Assembly (NCBI RefSeq): GCF_017562075.2
Contig: NW_024427592.1
Span: 358,847 to 422,846, forward strand
DNA: 64,000 nt
Origin: Anopheles merus
Lineage: Eukaryota > Arthropoda > Insecta > Diptera > Culicidae
Direction of reading: 5' to 3'
The notes beneath the pieces were generated by a model, which saw only the letters and a program-made list of their open reading frames with translations, ran no database searches and was not told the DNA's origin. Below are positions 10,754 to 22,180 of this stretch, in pieces; position 1 is the first letter of the stretch; the number at the start of each line of letters is the position of its first letter. Position numbers and translations under genes: made by a program.

Positions 10754-12035
10754 CCCGCTGCACAAAGCGACGGAAGAAATCATGGCGTTCTGAGAATTTT
10801 ATCATGCCTTCCTTTTCTCTCCAACGGCAAATTTGTCAAGCAGCTCGTCGAGCTACCCGTCCCTGGCTCCGCCTCATACCCCTCGCCTGAACGCGCTGTC
10901 GAAGGTTTAGTTGTGTTGGTGCGTCAGACGGCCAATCGCTGTCAGCCGTCGTCCGTGCTTTTTCCCTCCATAGCGCTATCTCTTTCTCGCGTATGGCCAA
11001 TGCTCGCGAGCTGTTGTGGCGCTTACAAAAGCCGTTCACAATCATTGCGGTGATGAAGTTGAATTTTCACAAATCAAACCTAAAAAGCGCAATGAGTTCA
11101 ATCGCTGGAATGTAAAAATGACCAAGGAATCGCTAGCTCACGCTGGGGGGTTTGCTGTGCAACGCGCAGAACCCTAATTCGCATTGACACGTTCAGCCCG
11201 GCGCTGATTTTCATCAACATTCCGTTCCGCCGGCATCTAGAACGCAAGCTGATTGTGAAACCGGCATACTGGAAAGTCCACTGGCAGTCCCTGGGGCCTG
11301 CCATCGAACTGAACGTGCTAAGCATTAAGCATAACACTAAGCTGTTGATTTCGTTTGTTGTGGATTATATAGATATGCTAAGCATCCTGCGCATGGGTGT
11401 GAGTGTGCGTGTGTATGCAAAACTGTCGCCAAATGTAATTTCTTCCGGAATGTTATGATCCATCGGTCAAAGAAAGGAAGGTGTTCATGATAGTTGCGGA
11501 TTAGGGGAAACGGGGTCCCTAGGCGGAATGACGAGTTGAGGCGCCTCTAAATGGTAACTGATGACAGGGAGGAGGGGGTACTGGCACACAGCTGTTGGGA
11601 AATAGAACAGTATACTTATATTGCCGGCGGGGGAAGGGGGGGGGGGCTTCGACCATGGGACCCCTACGATCATCGGTCACCGTCCCTACAATTATTGCCG
11701 GCATGAGGGGGGAGTAAATGTGAAAATGTAACTTCATCGCCGCAATGTTTGTTAACGGCTTTTGTAAGCGCCACAACAGCTCGCGAGCATTGACCACACG
11801 CGAGAAAGAGATGGCGCTATGGAGGGAAAAAGCACGGACGACGGCTGACAGCGATTGGCCGTCTGACGCACCAACACAACTAAACCTTCGACAGCGCGTT
11901 CAGGCGAGGGGTATGAGGCGGAGCCAGGGACGGGTAGCTCGACGAGCTGCTTGACAAATTTGCCGTTGGAGTGAAAAAGAAGGCTTGATAAAATTCTCCG
12001 AACGCCATGATTTCTTCTGTCGCTTTGTGCAGCGG
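10754..12035. mobile_element. Foldback-type element with ~320 bp inverted arms
   Basis: The left arm (10754-11072) and right arm (11719-12035) are inverted copies with few differences. Both begin from the outside with CCCGCTGCACAAAGCGAC. The 646 bp interior is non-coding and includes a G-rich stretch near 11630-11645. A more diverged extra copy of the first ~120 bp of the arm lies just outside at 10563-10690, in the same orientation as the left arm. No clear target duplication was seen. ORFs on both strands inside the arms mirror each other and are not genes. Confidence 0.7.
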
Positions 12036-12225
12036 GAGCTGACAGACTGAAATTTCAGCCCACGAACGTACAACGGAAAGGGCCCCAATGTTAGATTTTT
12101 TTCGACGACATTTTTCACATGTCGTAGTGTTTTCATTAAAATAAGCAACAAAAATTAGTTTTCTGTGAGGTATTTATCAAGCAAAGGCCAAAATTCGCTT
12201 ATTTGGCTGAGTGAAAAATCGACTT

Positions 12226-12414
12226 TGTAGAAACCGAAAATTGTATGTGAATACACCTCAAAAAACATAAACACCTTGGTCGCGGTCATACGTTATCATT
12301 TAAGTATCGTAGGCGTAAACGTCAGAATAAAACGGCATTCGTGCTCGAGAATCAGAACAGCGCACACCTTCCGATTCTTCTTAATTTCCGTTCCGAAAAT
12401 TCCGTAATTTTACA
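12226..12414 (+). repeat. 5' LTR of the mdg3-like gypsy element
   Basis: It begins TGTAGAAACCG and ends AATTTTACA. It is the same length as the 3' copy. It contains AATAAA within CAGAATAAAAC near 12327. Confidence 0.9.
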
Positions 12415-12452
12415 ACTCAGAAGTGGGATAGGAAGGCATTTTACGCAACAAA

Positions 12453-13500
12453 ATGCCTACAAAAGATGAGTTATTATGCGCCTTGGAAGCTGCTGGTATC
12501 GAAGAGCCCCCCTCGGCAACTATTCAACATCTTCGCAACTTGTACCAACAATGTGAACCGGGGACGAAAATTGAGGAAAGATCGTCAAACAGCTCCAGTT
12601 CCCAGAACCCACGTATTGATGACGCCGTAGTGACGAACAATAGAAAACACGAGGAGCCAGCCGCCAATTCGGTGAAAGAGAAATTCGTTCCTCCCAAAGA
12701 TGGCAGCTTGGCTGAAAACGATTCTCATCGATGGGAACTATTTGCACTACGCGAGAAAATCAAGGAAATGGAACAGCGACAAGTGAAAGTGGATAGTGGC
12801 AGATTGGTACACCCTGACGAGCTTAAACATCTGATACCAGAATTTTCGGATGGTCTCGGTATCAACCGATGGATTGACACAATCCGCTATAATAGCGAAC
12901 TATACGAGTGGCAAGATCGAACGACACTTTTGTATGCAGGTAGCCGCTTAACCGGCGCGGCCAATGAGTGGTATAATGGATTTCGTCATACGATTAAAAC
13001 TTTCGACGAATTTGCTGTTGAAATTAAAAAGGCGTTTCCCGATCGCTGCAATGACGCTGTGATTCACAGCCAACTAGCCGCAGCTTACAAGAAGTCAGGC
13101 AATGTGAGTGACGATGCTATTATCACTTAGAGCCATTAGAGGACTATCCCGTGATCCTCTCTACGATAGTCTCGTCACAAAGGACTACAGCAACATATAC
13201 GATCTGATCGACAACATTAAGCGCGGTGAAACACATTTATTGATGCGCAAAAATATAGAACGCCGCATTCCTTCTGCCCACTACTCAAATGTTCCGAGAT
13301 TAGTGGCCCCGAGACAGGCGCCAACAGAAACACCTCGTTGTTACAACTGCTCAGATTTTGGACACCATTCATTACAATGTACTAAACCTCGTCGAGCCTT
13401 GGGTTCCTGCTTCCGATGCGGCAGTACATCTAACGTCATCCGTAACTGTCCCGACGTAGTTAGACGACAACCAACAGCAGCCGCAGTTCAGAGCAACGAA
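12453..13500 (+). pseudogene. Gag (capsid and nucleocapsid), frameshifted
   Basis: The first ATG after the LTR opens a 225-codon frame with a capsid-like region (WIDTIRYNSELYEWQ, then ANEWYNGFR), typical of gypsy capsids. The frame stops at 13130, but homology continues in another frame from about 13108 (GLSRDPLYDSLV). Two zinc knuckles follow: CYNCSDFGHHSLQC and CFRCGSTSNVIRNC. The second has Asn where the usual knuckle His stands, so it may be defective. The break lies inside the capsid domain, before the knuckles, so it is not a programmed gag-pol shift. Confidence 0.8.
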
Positions 13501-15647
13501 AATGAGACACCGAATGTAGATGACGCGGATAATGGAAACGTTCTGCAGCTCGATGCCTATCAGGAGGTAAGTGTCGCTTTAAAGAAAACTAAAGTTTGGA
13601 GCTCATGGTTTAACATCACATGTCTTTTTGATTCGGGTAGTGCTAAAAGCTTCGTCAATGAAGATATAATTCCAAAAACAAAACTACATACTCCCATACC
13701 GAGCGGATTTCGTGGAATAGGGAATAGTAACCTTCAAACACTTGGAAACATTGAATTACAAATACGCTTTCGTAATGAAATCCGTACTCAAACTTTCATT
13801 ATTTTGCCTAAAAATTACATGTCGTTATCTATGATAGTTGGGAGAGATCTATTATCTGAATTCAAAATCATTCTTGCGCAGTTACGTAAAATTTATAACA
13901 AACCCTATATTATGAACTTAAATAAAGATATAAAGAATACAAAACCGGATGTTGTCCAGAGGCTTCAAACTTTGGGTCTGTTGCATAGTTCAATACAGGG
14001 CTCCTCGTTGGAGGCGGGTCCAGATTCCGTTTTGTCCGATTCCAAAATTTCTGAAAATTCCATATTAGCGTTAGACCAATCTGAGCATGAGAAATCACTT
14101 ACCAACGTTTTTATTGAAATGTGTTCGATAGATATGAGCGATGAAACGATGAGCGCGATAAAAATAGGTAAACATTTGTCTAAAGAACAAAGCATTGTCA
14201 TTAATTCAATCGTGGTTAACAATTACCTAAACTTTCCAGAAGAACAAATCCTACCAGTGTCTCATAAAATGCGGATTAGTTTAACACATGATGTTCCCGT
14301 TTTTACAAAACCAAGACGACTCTCATTTGCCGAGAGGGATAAGGTTAAAGAAATAGTGAAAGACCTTTTGAAAAAGAATATAATACGACCTAGCAATTCA
14401 CCTTACGCCTCGGCACTGGTACTGGTAAGGAAGAAAAACGGAGAGATTCGTAAGTGTGTCGACTATCGACCGCTAAAAAAATTACCATTCGCGATAACTA
14501 TCCACTCCCTTTAATAGAAACATGCCTCGAGCATTTAGGAAACAAAAAATATTTTACACTACTCGACCTTAAGAGTGGCTTTCATCAAGTGCAAATGCAC
14601 GAAGACTCAATTCAGTACACGGCTTTCGTCACCCCTGACGGCCAATACGAATATACTCGTTTGCCATTTGGCCTAAAAAATGCCCCAGCTGAATTTCAGC
14701 GGTTTATAAATACGATTTTGAGAAAATTTATTGAAAGCGAAAAATTAGTCGTCTATATTGATGATATTCTTATTGCTTCGAAAGACTTTGATGAACATTT
14801 TCAATTAGTGGGAGATGTTTTACGTACACTACGTGAAAATGGGCTAGAACTACGCTTAGACAAATGCAAATTTGCAAACAACGAGTTGGATTATTTAGGA
14901 TATAAAACCAGCCCCTCAGGTATATGTCCTAGTAATCACCATGTTAAAACAATTAAGAATTATCCTATTCCGCAAAATGTAGAACAAGTTCAACAATGCA
15001 TAGGTTTATTTTTATTCTTCTGTAGATTTGTTCCCAATTTTTCAACTATTGCTAAACCTTTACCCAACCTTTTAAAAACCAAAGCCCCATTCGTATTTGA
15101 CAACAATTGCAAAAAGGCTTTTGAAACACTAAGAGACAAATTGATCGAAGCTCCAGTACTATCCATATATGACCCAAAGCGTGAAACGGAGCTTCACTGT
15201 GATGCAAGCTCTTTAGCATTCGGTTCCGTACTTTTACAAAAACAGGATGATGGTAAATATCACCCTATTTCATATTTCTCAAAGACCACTTCGGCCGATG
15301 AAGCTAAGTTACATAGCTATGAGCTCGAAACCTTAGCCGTAATTTGTGCGCTCAAGCGATTTCATGCATATGTACATGGCGTTCCCATCAAGATCGTAAC
15401 AGATTGCAATTCTTTAGTAGAGACTTTGAAGAATAAAAATGCTTCGGCTAAAATAGCACGATGGTCGCTTTTTCTAGAGAACTACAACTACACGATTCAA
15501 CATCGTCCCGGAACATCAATGAGCCATGTAAACGCTTTAAGTCGGCTCGAACACTTGGCCGCAATTCACGATGTCGACATAGACTTCCAGATACGTGTCG
15601 CTCAAGCTAGGGACCCGCAGATCCAACTGTTGAAAGGAAAGCTATAG
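13500..15647 (+). pseudogene. Pol: protease, reverse transcriptase and RNase H, frameshifted
   Basis: The protease has the active-site segment LFDSGSAKS at about 13627. The RT N-terminus (RKKNGEIRKCVDYRPL) ends where the frame shifts in a run of seven A at about 14475-14481, and the RT continues from there in the gag frame. Later blocks are YFTLLDLKSGFHQ, LPFGLKNAPAEFQ, and YIDDILIAS (active site, ~14756). RNase H follows with LHCDASSLAFGS at about 15194. The frame ends at an in-frame TAG (15645-15647). The integrase continues in the same frame, so this is a single nonsense change. Confidence 0.85.
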
Positions 15648-16811
15648 AAAACGAGCATTCAAGGATTTCAGTTGCAAGACGGAGTAGTATACAAACTCTC
15701 ACCTTCAAATAGGTTAAAACTATACGTACCGGCGGAAATGATAAACAATTTGATTCGATCAATTCATGAACAGGAAGGACATCTCGGTGTAGAAAAATGT
15801 CTGAATCAAATAGACCAAAACTATTGGTTTCCCAATAGGAAAACAAGGATCACAAATTTCATTAATAACTGTTTAAAGTGCTTACTTTACTCCGCTCCGG
15901 TTAAAAACAATAATCGAAATCTGCATAGTATCCCCAAAGAACCCCCTTACCCCTTCGATACAATACTCATTGACCATTTCGGACCACTTCCTACGTCAAA
16001 ATTGAAGAAAAAATATTTGCTAGTGGTTGTTGACGCATTTACGAAGTTCGTTAAACTATATCCATCTTCTTCTACTAGTACCCGAGAGGTGTGTAACTGC
16101 TTAAAACAGTATTTTTCGTATTATAGTCGCCCCAAAAGAATAATAAGTGATCGTGGTACATGTTTCACCTCAGTTGCCTTTTCCAATTTCCTATCGACAC
16201 GGGGAATCATTCATGTGTTAAATGCAACTGGTTCTCCACAGGCCAATGGCCAAGTGGAAAGGATTAATCGTATAATTCGCCCTATATTAAGTAAATTGTC
16301 AAACCACACCGATCATTCAGATTGGGTTCAAACATTATTATCTACCGAATACGCACTTAACAACACTATCCATTCATCTACTCATTATTATTATTTGGTT
16401 ATGTTATTATTTGGTGTTAACCAACGAGGTCCGACAGTAGATGGCTTAACCGAATATTTAGACGATAAAAATAAAACCTTGCAAGATCTAGAGACAATAC
16501 GCGCAGAAGCTTCGTATAACATTTTGAAATCGCAACAAACCAATGAAAAACAGCATGCCAAACACCATTGTCCCGCTACGGAGTTCAATGAAGGAGAATT
16601 TGTAGTAATCAAAAATATAGATAACACCGCTAATACAAACAAAAAGCTCATCGCCAGATTTAAAGGTCCTTATATAGTACATAAAAGATTACCTAATGAT
16701 AGATACGTAATACGTGATATAGATGGAATTCAAATGACACAAATACCATACGACGGTATTTTGGAGTCGGACAAGTTGAGGAGATGGATCGTGCCTCTTT
16801 CGGGAGACTGA
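15648..16811 (+). pseudogene. Pol: integrase, separated by an in-frame TAG
   Basis: The frame is the same as the RT/RNase H frame and is open from the stop to 16811. Integrase features are the N-terminal finger (HEQEGHLGVEKC...C..C), first catalytic Asp in LIDHFGPLP, second in ISDRGTCFTS, and Glu in NGQVERINRI. A C-terminal chromatin/DNA-binding-like region follows (RFKGPYIVHKRL, near 16660). The first Met is at 15672, but the protein would normally be read as part of Pol. About 100 bp of non-coding sequence separates it from the 3' LTR. Confidence 0.87.
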
Positions 16812-16909
16812 TGAACTATGTGTGAAAAGCCACACTTACAAAAAAGAGAATTCTAGTGAAAAGTTGTTAAGGCAAAATTGAGGCCCATTTGCCATCAGGA
16901 TGGCCGAGC

Positions 16910-17098
16910 TGTAGAAACCGAAAATTGTATGTGAATACACCTCAAAAAACATAAACACCTTGGTCGCGGTCATACGTTAACATTTAAGTATCGTAGGCGT
17001 AAAAGTCAGAATAAAACAGCATTCGTGCTCGAGAATCAGAACAGCGCACACCTTCCGATTCTTCTTAATTTCCGTTCCGAAAATTCCGTAATTTTACA
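16910..17098 (+). repeat. 3' LTR of the mdg3-like gypsy element
   Basis: Three differences from the 5' LTR were seen over 189 bp. ACTT follows immediately and matches the base run before the 5' LTR. Confidence 0.9.
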
Positions 17099-17439
17099 AC
17101 TTCAAATCAAGCAAACTCTTCTGGGTATGGGTTGACGACAGGTGTTATTCAGTACTTTAGTCAATATTTTCATCAACCAAATTCATACATTTTTTACGAT
17201 CAAATTACGAAAGAAATCATTATTATCGCAGTAATCCTTGCTATTCATACGAAAACAGCTTCAAAACTAAGTTCCATTGATATTATACATTGTTTTTGTT
17301 GTGTCCGCACAAAACAAACATAGTAGACGGTGGTGTACGTTGTACGGCACAAACAGAATATGTGTACATTTATAGCTCTTTGGTATCGTTATACAATAAA
17401 TACGGATATTAATAGCAACGCACACACACTTGCAATGCG

Positions 17440-18682
17440 CAGTGGCGGATTTTCCTATAAGCGGACTGAGCGGCTGCGGGGGGCCCCGGCCTAAAGGGGG
17501 CCCCGAGCTAAACCTCCACATATTAGTTCCCTTTTTTATTATTTATGCACAAATGGATGGAAAACTAAATCATGTGTGTGGAATGTGTTGATAACGTTTA
17601 TAGCAATTAAAAGTTGTTACGAGCTTTGTAGATAATTTTTGAAGACCAAAACATATTTTACATACTTTTGCTCTTTTCCATATTAAAAACAATAAATCCT
17701 CTCCTGATCTACTGAAGGACGGAAAGACTAAAAATACGTGCAGGATAATCATTGTCGGACGCTTGGATTTCAGGCACATTTTAATTATCTGTGAAACAGG
17801 AAATCACACAAGTTTTGTATAGTGGCTTTCACTGCTCATGTACATGAATGAGCAAACAAATGTATTGCAAACTCTGCTCCTAAAATACAAAAGTATAAGA
17901 AGTAAAATTCAGATTTTTTGTCAGGTTTTCCAGATAAGCCATTATCTAGATATGCCTAGATCTGTACTGAAATTCGGAAAGTCAGGAGTTTTGATAACTA
18001 CAGTTTGTCATTTCATTGTTCATTGATTCATTTCAATATAAAAGACTCTTAGCTTAGTAAAACGACCTTATGCATTCTTGTGATGAAAAACTACTACATA
18101 TAATGAAATGCTTCTTTACACCAAACTAGTATGTGAAGTATAGCTAGTAACACTAGTATAGCTAGTATGTGAATATAGTTTTTATTTTTGCACTACCGGA
18201 AACAACGATGATGCACATCCTAAAAATATAAAAAATATGTTAGCTTGATTACACGAAGGCTATAGATGTTATTTGGGCCGGTCTGGTGGTACAGTCGTCA
18301 AATCGTACGACGTAATAACATGCCCGTCACGGGTTCAAGTCCCGAATAGTCCGTGCCTCCGTATGTAGGACTGACTATCCTGCTACGGTAACAAAAAGTC
18401 ACTGAAAACCAAGCCCACTTCACAAGTGGGTACAGGCAGGCCTTGACCGACAACAGTCGTTATACCAATGAAGAAAAAGATAGATGCTATTAAAATAATT
18501 AACTAACTGCCATAAAAAAACGACAGAAGAAAATTAATCCCTAACAAAATCAGGATGACATGTTTGGTATTCGTAACAAGATATTAAAAAAAATGCGATA
18601 TAATTTTCTGGACTTTTAAGGAAACTAGGGGCCCCAATTCTATCCTCCGCTTCGGGCCCCGAGATGGATAAATCCGCCTCTG
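17440..18682. mobile_element. hAT-type MITE inserted in an LTR
   Basis: The left terminus is CAGTGGCGGATTTT and the right terminus AAATCCGCCTCTG, that is, inverted repeats of about 13 bp. An 8 bp duplication GCAATGCG flanks it. The 8 bp duplication and CAGNGGCGGA ends are hallmarks of hAT elements. GGGGGCCCCG/GGGCCCCGA blocks lie just inside each end. The interior is AT-rich with no transposase. It carries a SINE at 18274-18479. Confidence 0.87.
18274..18479 (+). mobile_element. tRNA-derived SINE, copy 1
   Basis: The 5' part resembles a tRNA gene: a B-box-like GGGTTCAAGTCCC at 18331-18343, and an A-box-like TGGTGGTACAGTCGT near 18284. The tRNA-like part is followed by a ~120 bp body. The element is flanked by a 12 bp direct repeat with one mismatch (18262-18273, 18480-18491). 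A second copy with the same tRNA-like head lies at 62107. It was inserted into the hAT MITE, so the order of events is LTR element, then hAT MITE, then SINE. Confidence 0.8.
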
Positions 18683-18804
18683 GCAATGCGGAGAGAGGAC
18701 GACTGGTCCTTCTCGCGCCGCGATCCTCACTGAGGACGTCACAGGATGACAGCCCTGCTGTCAACGGCGAGCCTCCAGAATAAGGCAGCGGTCTGTCCAC
18801 AACA

Positions 18805-19811
18805 TTTGTCCACCCACTTTTAATTAGGCCGGTACGGCTTAAGCCGACGCAGCGGTTTTAATGTAATTAAAACCGGCGTGGCAAGCGTACGGATCAAGTG
18901 GCGCTGTGTAAAACAGGGGAGAGTGCTGACCGGCCTCCATGCCATACGCTCAAACGGGATGAGCGTTGCAGGCTGCAACAGGGGGCAGCCGATGTGCTGC
19001 GCTCGTTCGTTCCGTTGCAGCCGCTGTGGTGTTGTTGTTGTCGGTGTTGTTGGTGTTGTTGTTGTTAGTGCCACTGCAGCTGATGACGCTGCCGCTGTCG
19101 TACTTCGTTGCACCGGACGCCGATGATGCTGCTGAGACAGCTCTCTGGATGCTGCTGCCGTTGGGGCGTCGATGTGCGGCTGAGCAGGGGGCGGCCGTGG
19201 TGCCGCGCGCGCTTGGACCGCTCAGCCAGTACGGCTGCACAGGGGCGACCGTGATGTCGCTGCCGGTGAACTACTGTGCAGGGCGCACAGGATGATGGTG
19301 ATGATGATGACGATGCGAGTGCACAGCGGGCGACCGTGATGCCATGCACGACGACTGTGCACTCAGGACACATTTGATGGTGCTGCACAGCGGCGACAGT
19401 GGTGTCGCCGTCGAGATGCACCTGTGCAGCTGGAGCGCCGGCGATGAAGGTCCACAGGGGGCAGCCGAAATGCCTCAGCACTGTGCCTTATCGGGCTCCG
19501 CGATGATGCTGGTGCAGAAGGGCGGCTGTGGTGCCGCGACGCCGATGCTGCACCAGTGTGTGTCCGATGACGCTGCAGCGGGCGGCGGTGATGCCGAGTG
19601 ACTACGGTCCAAGGCGGAATGTTCCCTCGCCTTGTCCGGTATAGTGCTGCAGCGGAGTGAGGATCCCTTCGGGGCTTCGCGCAAGCCCAACCGTGCCCAT
19701 CCTGCGCGATGGCGGTTGCGCGATGGTGGAACCGCGATGGTGGCCTCCGTGCTGCGTCGGTCCTTCGTAGGATCCCCCCCTACGCGAGGAGGATCCCATC
19801 CTCGTCGCCAC
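18805..19811 (+). repeat. Interior of the non-autonomous LTR element: GC-rich degenerate repeats
   Basis: The stretch from about 18960 to 19600 consists of degenerate units built around GTGCACAGNGGGCGACCGTG and GCTGCACAGG...GATGCCG. Several frames on both strands stay open because of the composition, but none has recognisable protein features. No clear primer-binding site or purine tract was seen. Confidence 0.6.
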
Positions 19812-20068
19812 TGTTGTGTCCGCACAAAACAAACATAGTAGACGGTGGTGTACGTTGTACGGCACAAACAGATTATGTGTATATTTATAGCTCTTTGGTA
19901 TCGTTATACAATAAATACGGATATTAATAGCAACGCACACACACACGCAATGCGGAGAGAGGACGACTGGTCCTTCTCGCGCCGCGATCCTCACTGAGGA
20001 CGTCACCGGATGACAGCCCTGCTGTCAACGGCGAACCCTCAGGATGAGGCAGCGGTCTGTCCACAACA
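19812..20068 (+). repeat. 3' LTR, intact
   Basis: It is 257 bp, starts TGTTGTGTCC and ends CCACAACA. AATAAA occurs at 19910-19915, within ACAATAAATACGG. Confidence 0.85.
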
Positions 20069-20277
20069 GTTTTTAAGGCATCTTTGTTTACTACCACCAT
20101 AGGAACACAATAAGACGACTATAGGAACCATACCACCATTATAGGTACAACGAAGCAGTCACAAAATATGTATTTTTTTCGTAAAATTTATGTATTTCGT
20201 GGTAAAAGTGGTTGTGATTGCGAAGCTAAAACATATTCAAACTGTTATGTATTAAGATATTAAGAAATTGTCCTTCC

Positions 20278-20991
20278 TCACACTTTAAATCCATTAAAAT
20301 ACATCTGTACCTCTACAAATTGCACCACTATTGGTACATTTACCCTAGTAACGTCATTGGTAAATAGAGAAAACAGCAAGGGTCCAAGGTTACTACCCTG
20401 TGGCACGCCTGAACAACTCACGAATTCCCTAGATGTCATACATTCAACTTTGACGCGATATCGACGATTGGTGAAGTAAGATTCGAACCACTCCACTAAA
20501 GGGGTAGAGAATCCAAGACGAGCAAGCTTCGCCAACAGCAAGCGATGATTCACCCGATCAAAGGCAGCCTTAAGGTCGGTATAGATGACATCCATCTGGG
20601 CTCCCGAAGCGAATGCAGCATGGCAGTGAGATACAAACTCCACCAAATTGGTGGTTACACTGCGGCGAGGGAAGAACCCGTGTTGGCGTGTTGATATCAG
20701 CGAGCGGCAACAGTTCAAGAGCGAGTTCTGGGCGACGACTTCAAAAACCTTAGCACCTGCAGGCAAAGTAGTAATGCCACGGTAGTTTTCCACTAAGCTT
20801 TTATCCCCCTTTTTATGCACAGGAAACATGTAGGACGATTTACATGCTGCTGGAAACATACGCTGATTGAGCGAGAGTGTGAAGATACGAGCCAGAGGTC
20901 CGGCCAAACCTTCGCTGCATTTGGCAAGAACTGTGGTTGGAATACCATCAGGTCCAGGGTTGTAGGATGGTTTGACGTTTATGTCACGCAC
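20278..20991 (-). pseudogene. LINE 2 reverse transcriptase fragment
   Basis: Blocks SYNPGPDGIPT, FPVHKKGDKS, NYRGITTLPAGAK, TRQHGFFPRRSVTTN, IYTDLKAAFDRVNH and SGVPQGSNLGPLLFS are present in order. The YADD catalytic block and everything after it are absent. The last ~30 codons before the stop are unrelated sequence, so the fragment cannot be active. Confidence 0.85.
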
Positions 20992-21077
20992 ATTAACATC
21001 GACAGCGTCGGAGGGCGGAGGGTTTTCTTCTTAAGCTGAACTGAATACGAATCAAAAAACGAGAGTGAAGTTGTCTA

Positions 21078-22180
21078 TTATAGCTTGTGTGCAGCGATGA
21101 ACCGCAATCTCGATTGTTGTGTTCCACTGTTTTGGTAAAACCGATAGCAGGAAGATTTGTTTCGTTTTAAACGGCGTAATTGACCATTACCCCACGGTGG
21201 ACCCTGTCGTGGACGTTTTATAGGGCAACAGGCAGATAAATGTTCCGTAAATTTCCGATCGAGTGCATGGTTTACGTCCGGGTTTCCATCAAGGAATGAC
21301 CAGTCAGAGGATTGCAGTAGATCATTTAGAATCAAAAAGTTTGTGCGACTGTAGTCGAGCATGCCTGATTCTTGATGTGATGTTGTGTGATGTTCTGCTT
21401 TGGCTAAGCCGTTCGACAGGCATAGCTCTATAGTCGGATGATAGCAATCAATAGCAACTATGGGGAAGGGTGTTATTGCCGGTGGAGAGCATTGTTGCAG
21501 GATATCGTCGCATACAAAGATCAAATCGAGGTAGTTAATCGACGCATTATGAATTTTGTCAATCTGGTACAATCCGTTGCTATTCATACAATGAAGAAGA
21601 AGGCGACAGTTGTCCGTGATCCTCGAGCTTTCGTAGTCAACTTGGAGCATAAGTGGATTTGTTTCATCGGGTATCCAATTCAGGTTTGACAAATTGAAGT
21701 CCCCGAATAACAAACACATTTCATTAGCTTTACACGCTACGTCGTCAATAGTTGAACAGATTGTGTGAATAATCGACGTGTTATTTGCCATGTCAGGAGG
21801 AACATACATTGCGCCGATAACATACGTTTTCTTAATGCTGTAAACCTTTAACCAAAGTTTCTCGACAGTGTCTGATGTAGAACATAAGAGCACTCGCAAA
21901 TGTGAGGCGATAGCTATGAGAACCCCACCACCTTTGGTTTTCCTACTATTTCTATCATTACGGTCTTTTCTGAAGATGATATAATGGTCCGGAAACTACT
22001 GTGACGAGTTAATAGAGGAGTCCAACCATGTTTCAGTGAGGATAATGACTTCGTAATGAGTAGTAGAAACATAATCGAATACCGAATTACATTTTGATAT
22101 AAAAATAACAAATCGTCAGTATTATTTAAGGAGGCAACCCCTGCATGAATGACATGACCGTCGTGCGTTTGTGTGAGTGT
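21078..22180 (-). pseudogene. LINE 2 endonuclease fragment, frameshifted
   Basis: The main frame (21899 to 21078) has DTVEKLWLKVY, VYVPPD-like AMYVPPDM, LLFGDFNLSNLNW and the conserved DCYHPTIEL end, then RRLKRNKSSCYRFYQ, all matching LINE 3. The domain start (DDLLFLYQNV, near 22120) sits in a different frame. Between them a small deletion and a frameshift occur. Two stops follow RFIAAHKL at 21078. Confidence 0.8.

Larger units (their letters stand above)
12226..17098 (+). mobile_element. Ty3/gypsy LTR retrotransposon, complete, mdg3-like
   Basis: Two 189 bp LTRs (12226-12414, 16910-17098) bound gag and pol in the order gag, protease, RT, RNase H, integrase. A 4 bp target duplication ACTT flanks the element (12222-12225, 17099-17102). 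I count three LTR-LTR differences, so the insertion is fairly young. Coding capacity is broken by two frameshifts and one in-frame stop. After the 5' LTR comes AACTCAGAAGTGGGAT, which could be a tRNA-Leu-type primer site (uncertain). The lineage call mdg3-like is a family-level impression. Confidence 0.9.
17297..18804 (+). repeat. 5' LTR, interrupted
   Basis: Joined, the two pieces give 143 + 114 = 257 bp, exactly the length of the intact 3' LTR. The interruption carries an 8 bp duplication GCAATGCG at both edges (17432-17439, 18683-18690). Confidence 0.88.
17297..20068 (+). mobile_element. Non-autonomous LTR retrotransposon with nested hAT MITE
   Basis: Two 257 bp LTRs start TGTTGTGTCC and end GTCCACAACA. 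The left one is split: 17297-17439 and 18691-18804, the gap being a hAT-type insertion. The right one is 19812-20068. GTTTT flanks the element on both sides (17292-17296, 20069-20073) as a 5 bp target duplication. The internal ~1 kb (18805-19811) has no protein recognisable as gag or pol, so it must have relied on enzymes from another element. I see roughly nine differences between LTRs, older than the gypsy copy next to it. Confidence 0.85.

Noticed and set aside
10836..12151. Matching small proteins ending in RRSQGRVARRAA on opposite strands
   Set aside because: They are the same frame seen in the two inverted arms of the foldback element, without known features.
13108..13130. Programmed gag-pol frameshift in the mdg3-like element
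   Set aside because: The break is inside the capsid region, upstream of the zinc knuckles, with no slippery heptamer that I can support. A degenerative indel is more likely.
18274..18360. Functional tRNA gene
   Set aside because: The A and B boxes are present, but the sequence continues as a repeat body, has target duplications and recurs at 62107 with changes. A SINE fits better.
18878..19867. Overlapping frames of 80-140 codons on both strands
   Set aside because: They arise from GC-rich degenerate repeats inside a non-autonomous LTR element. There are no consistent protein features.
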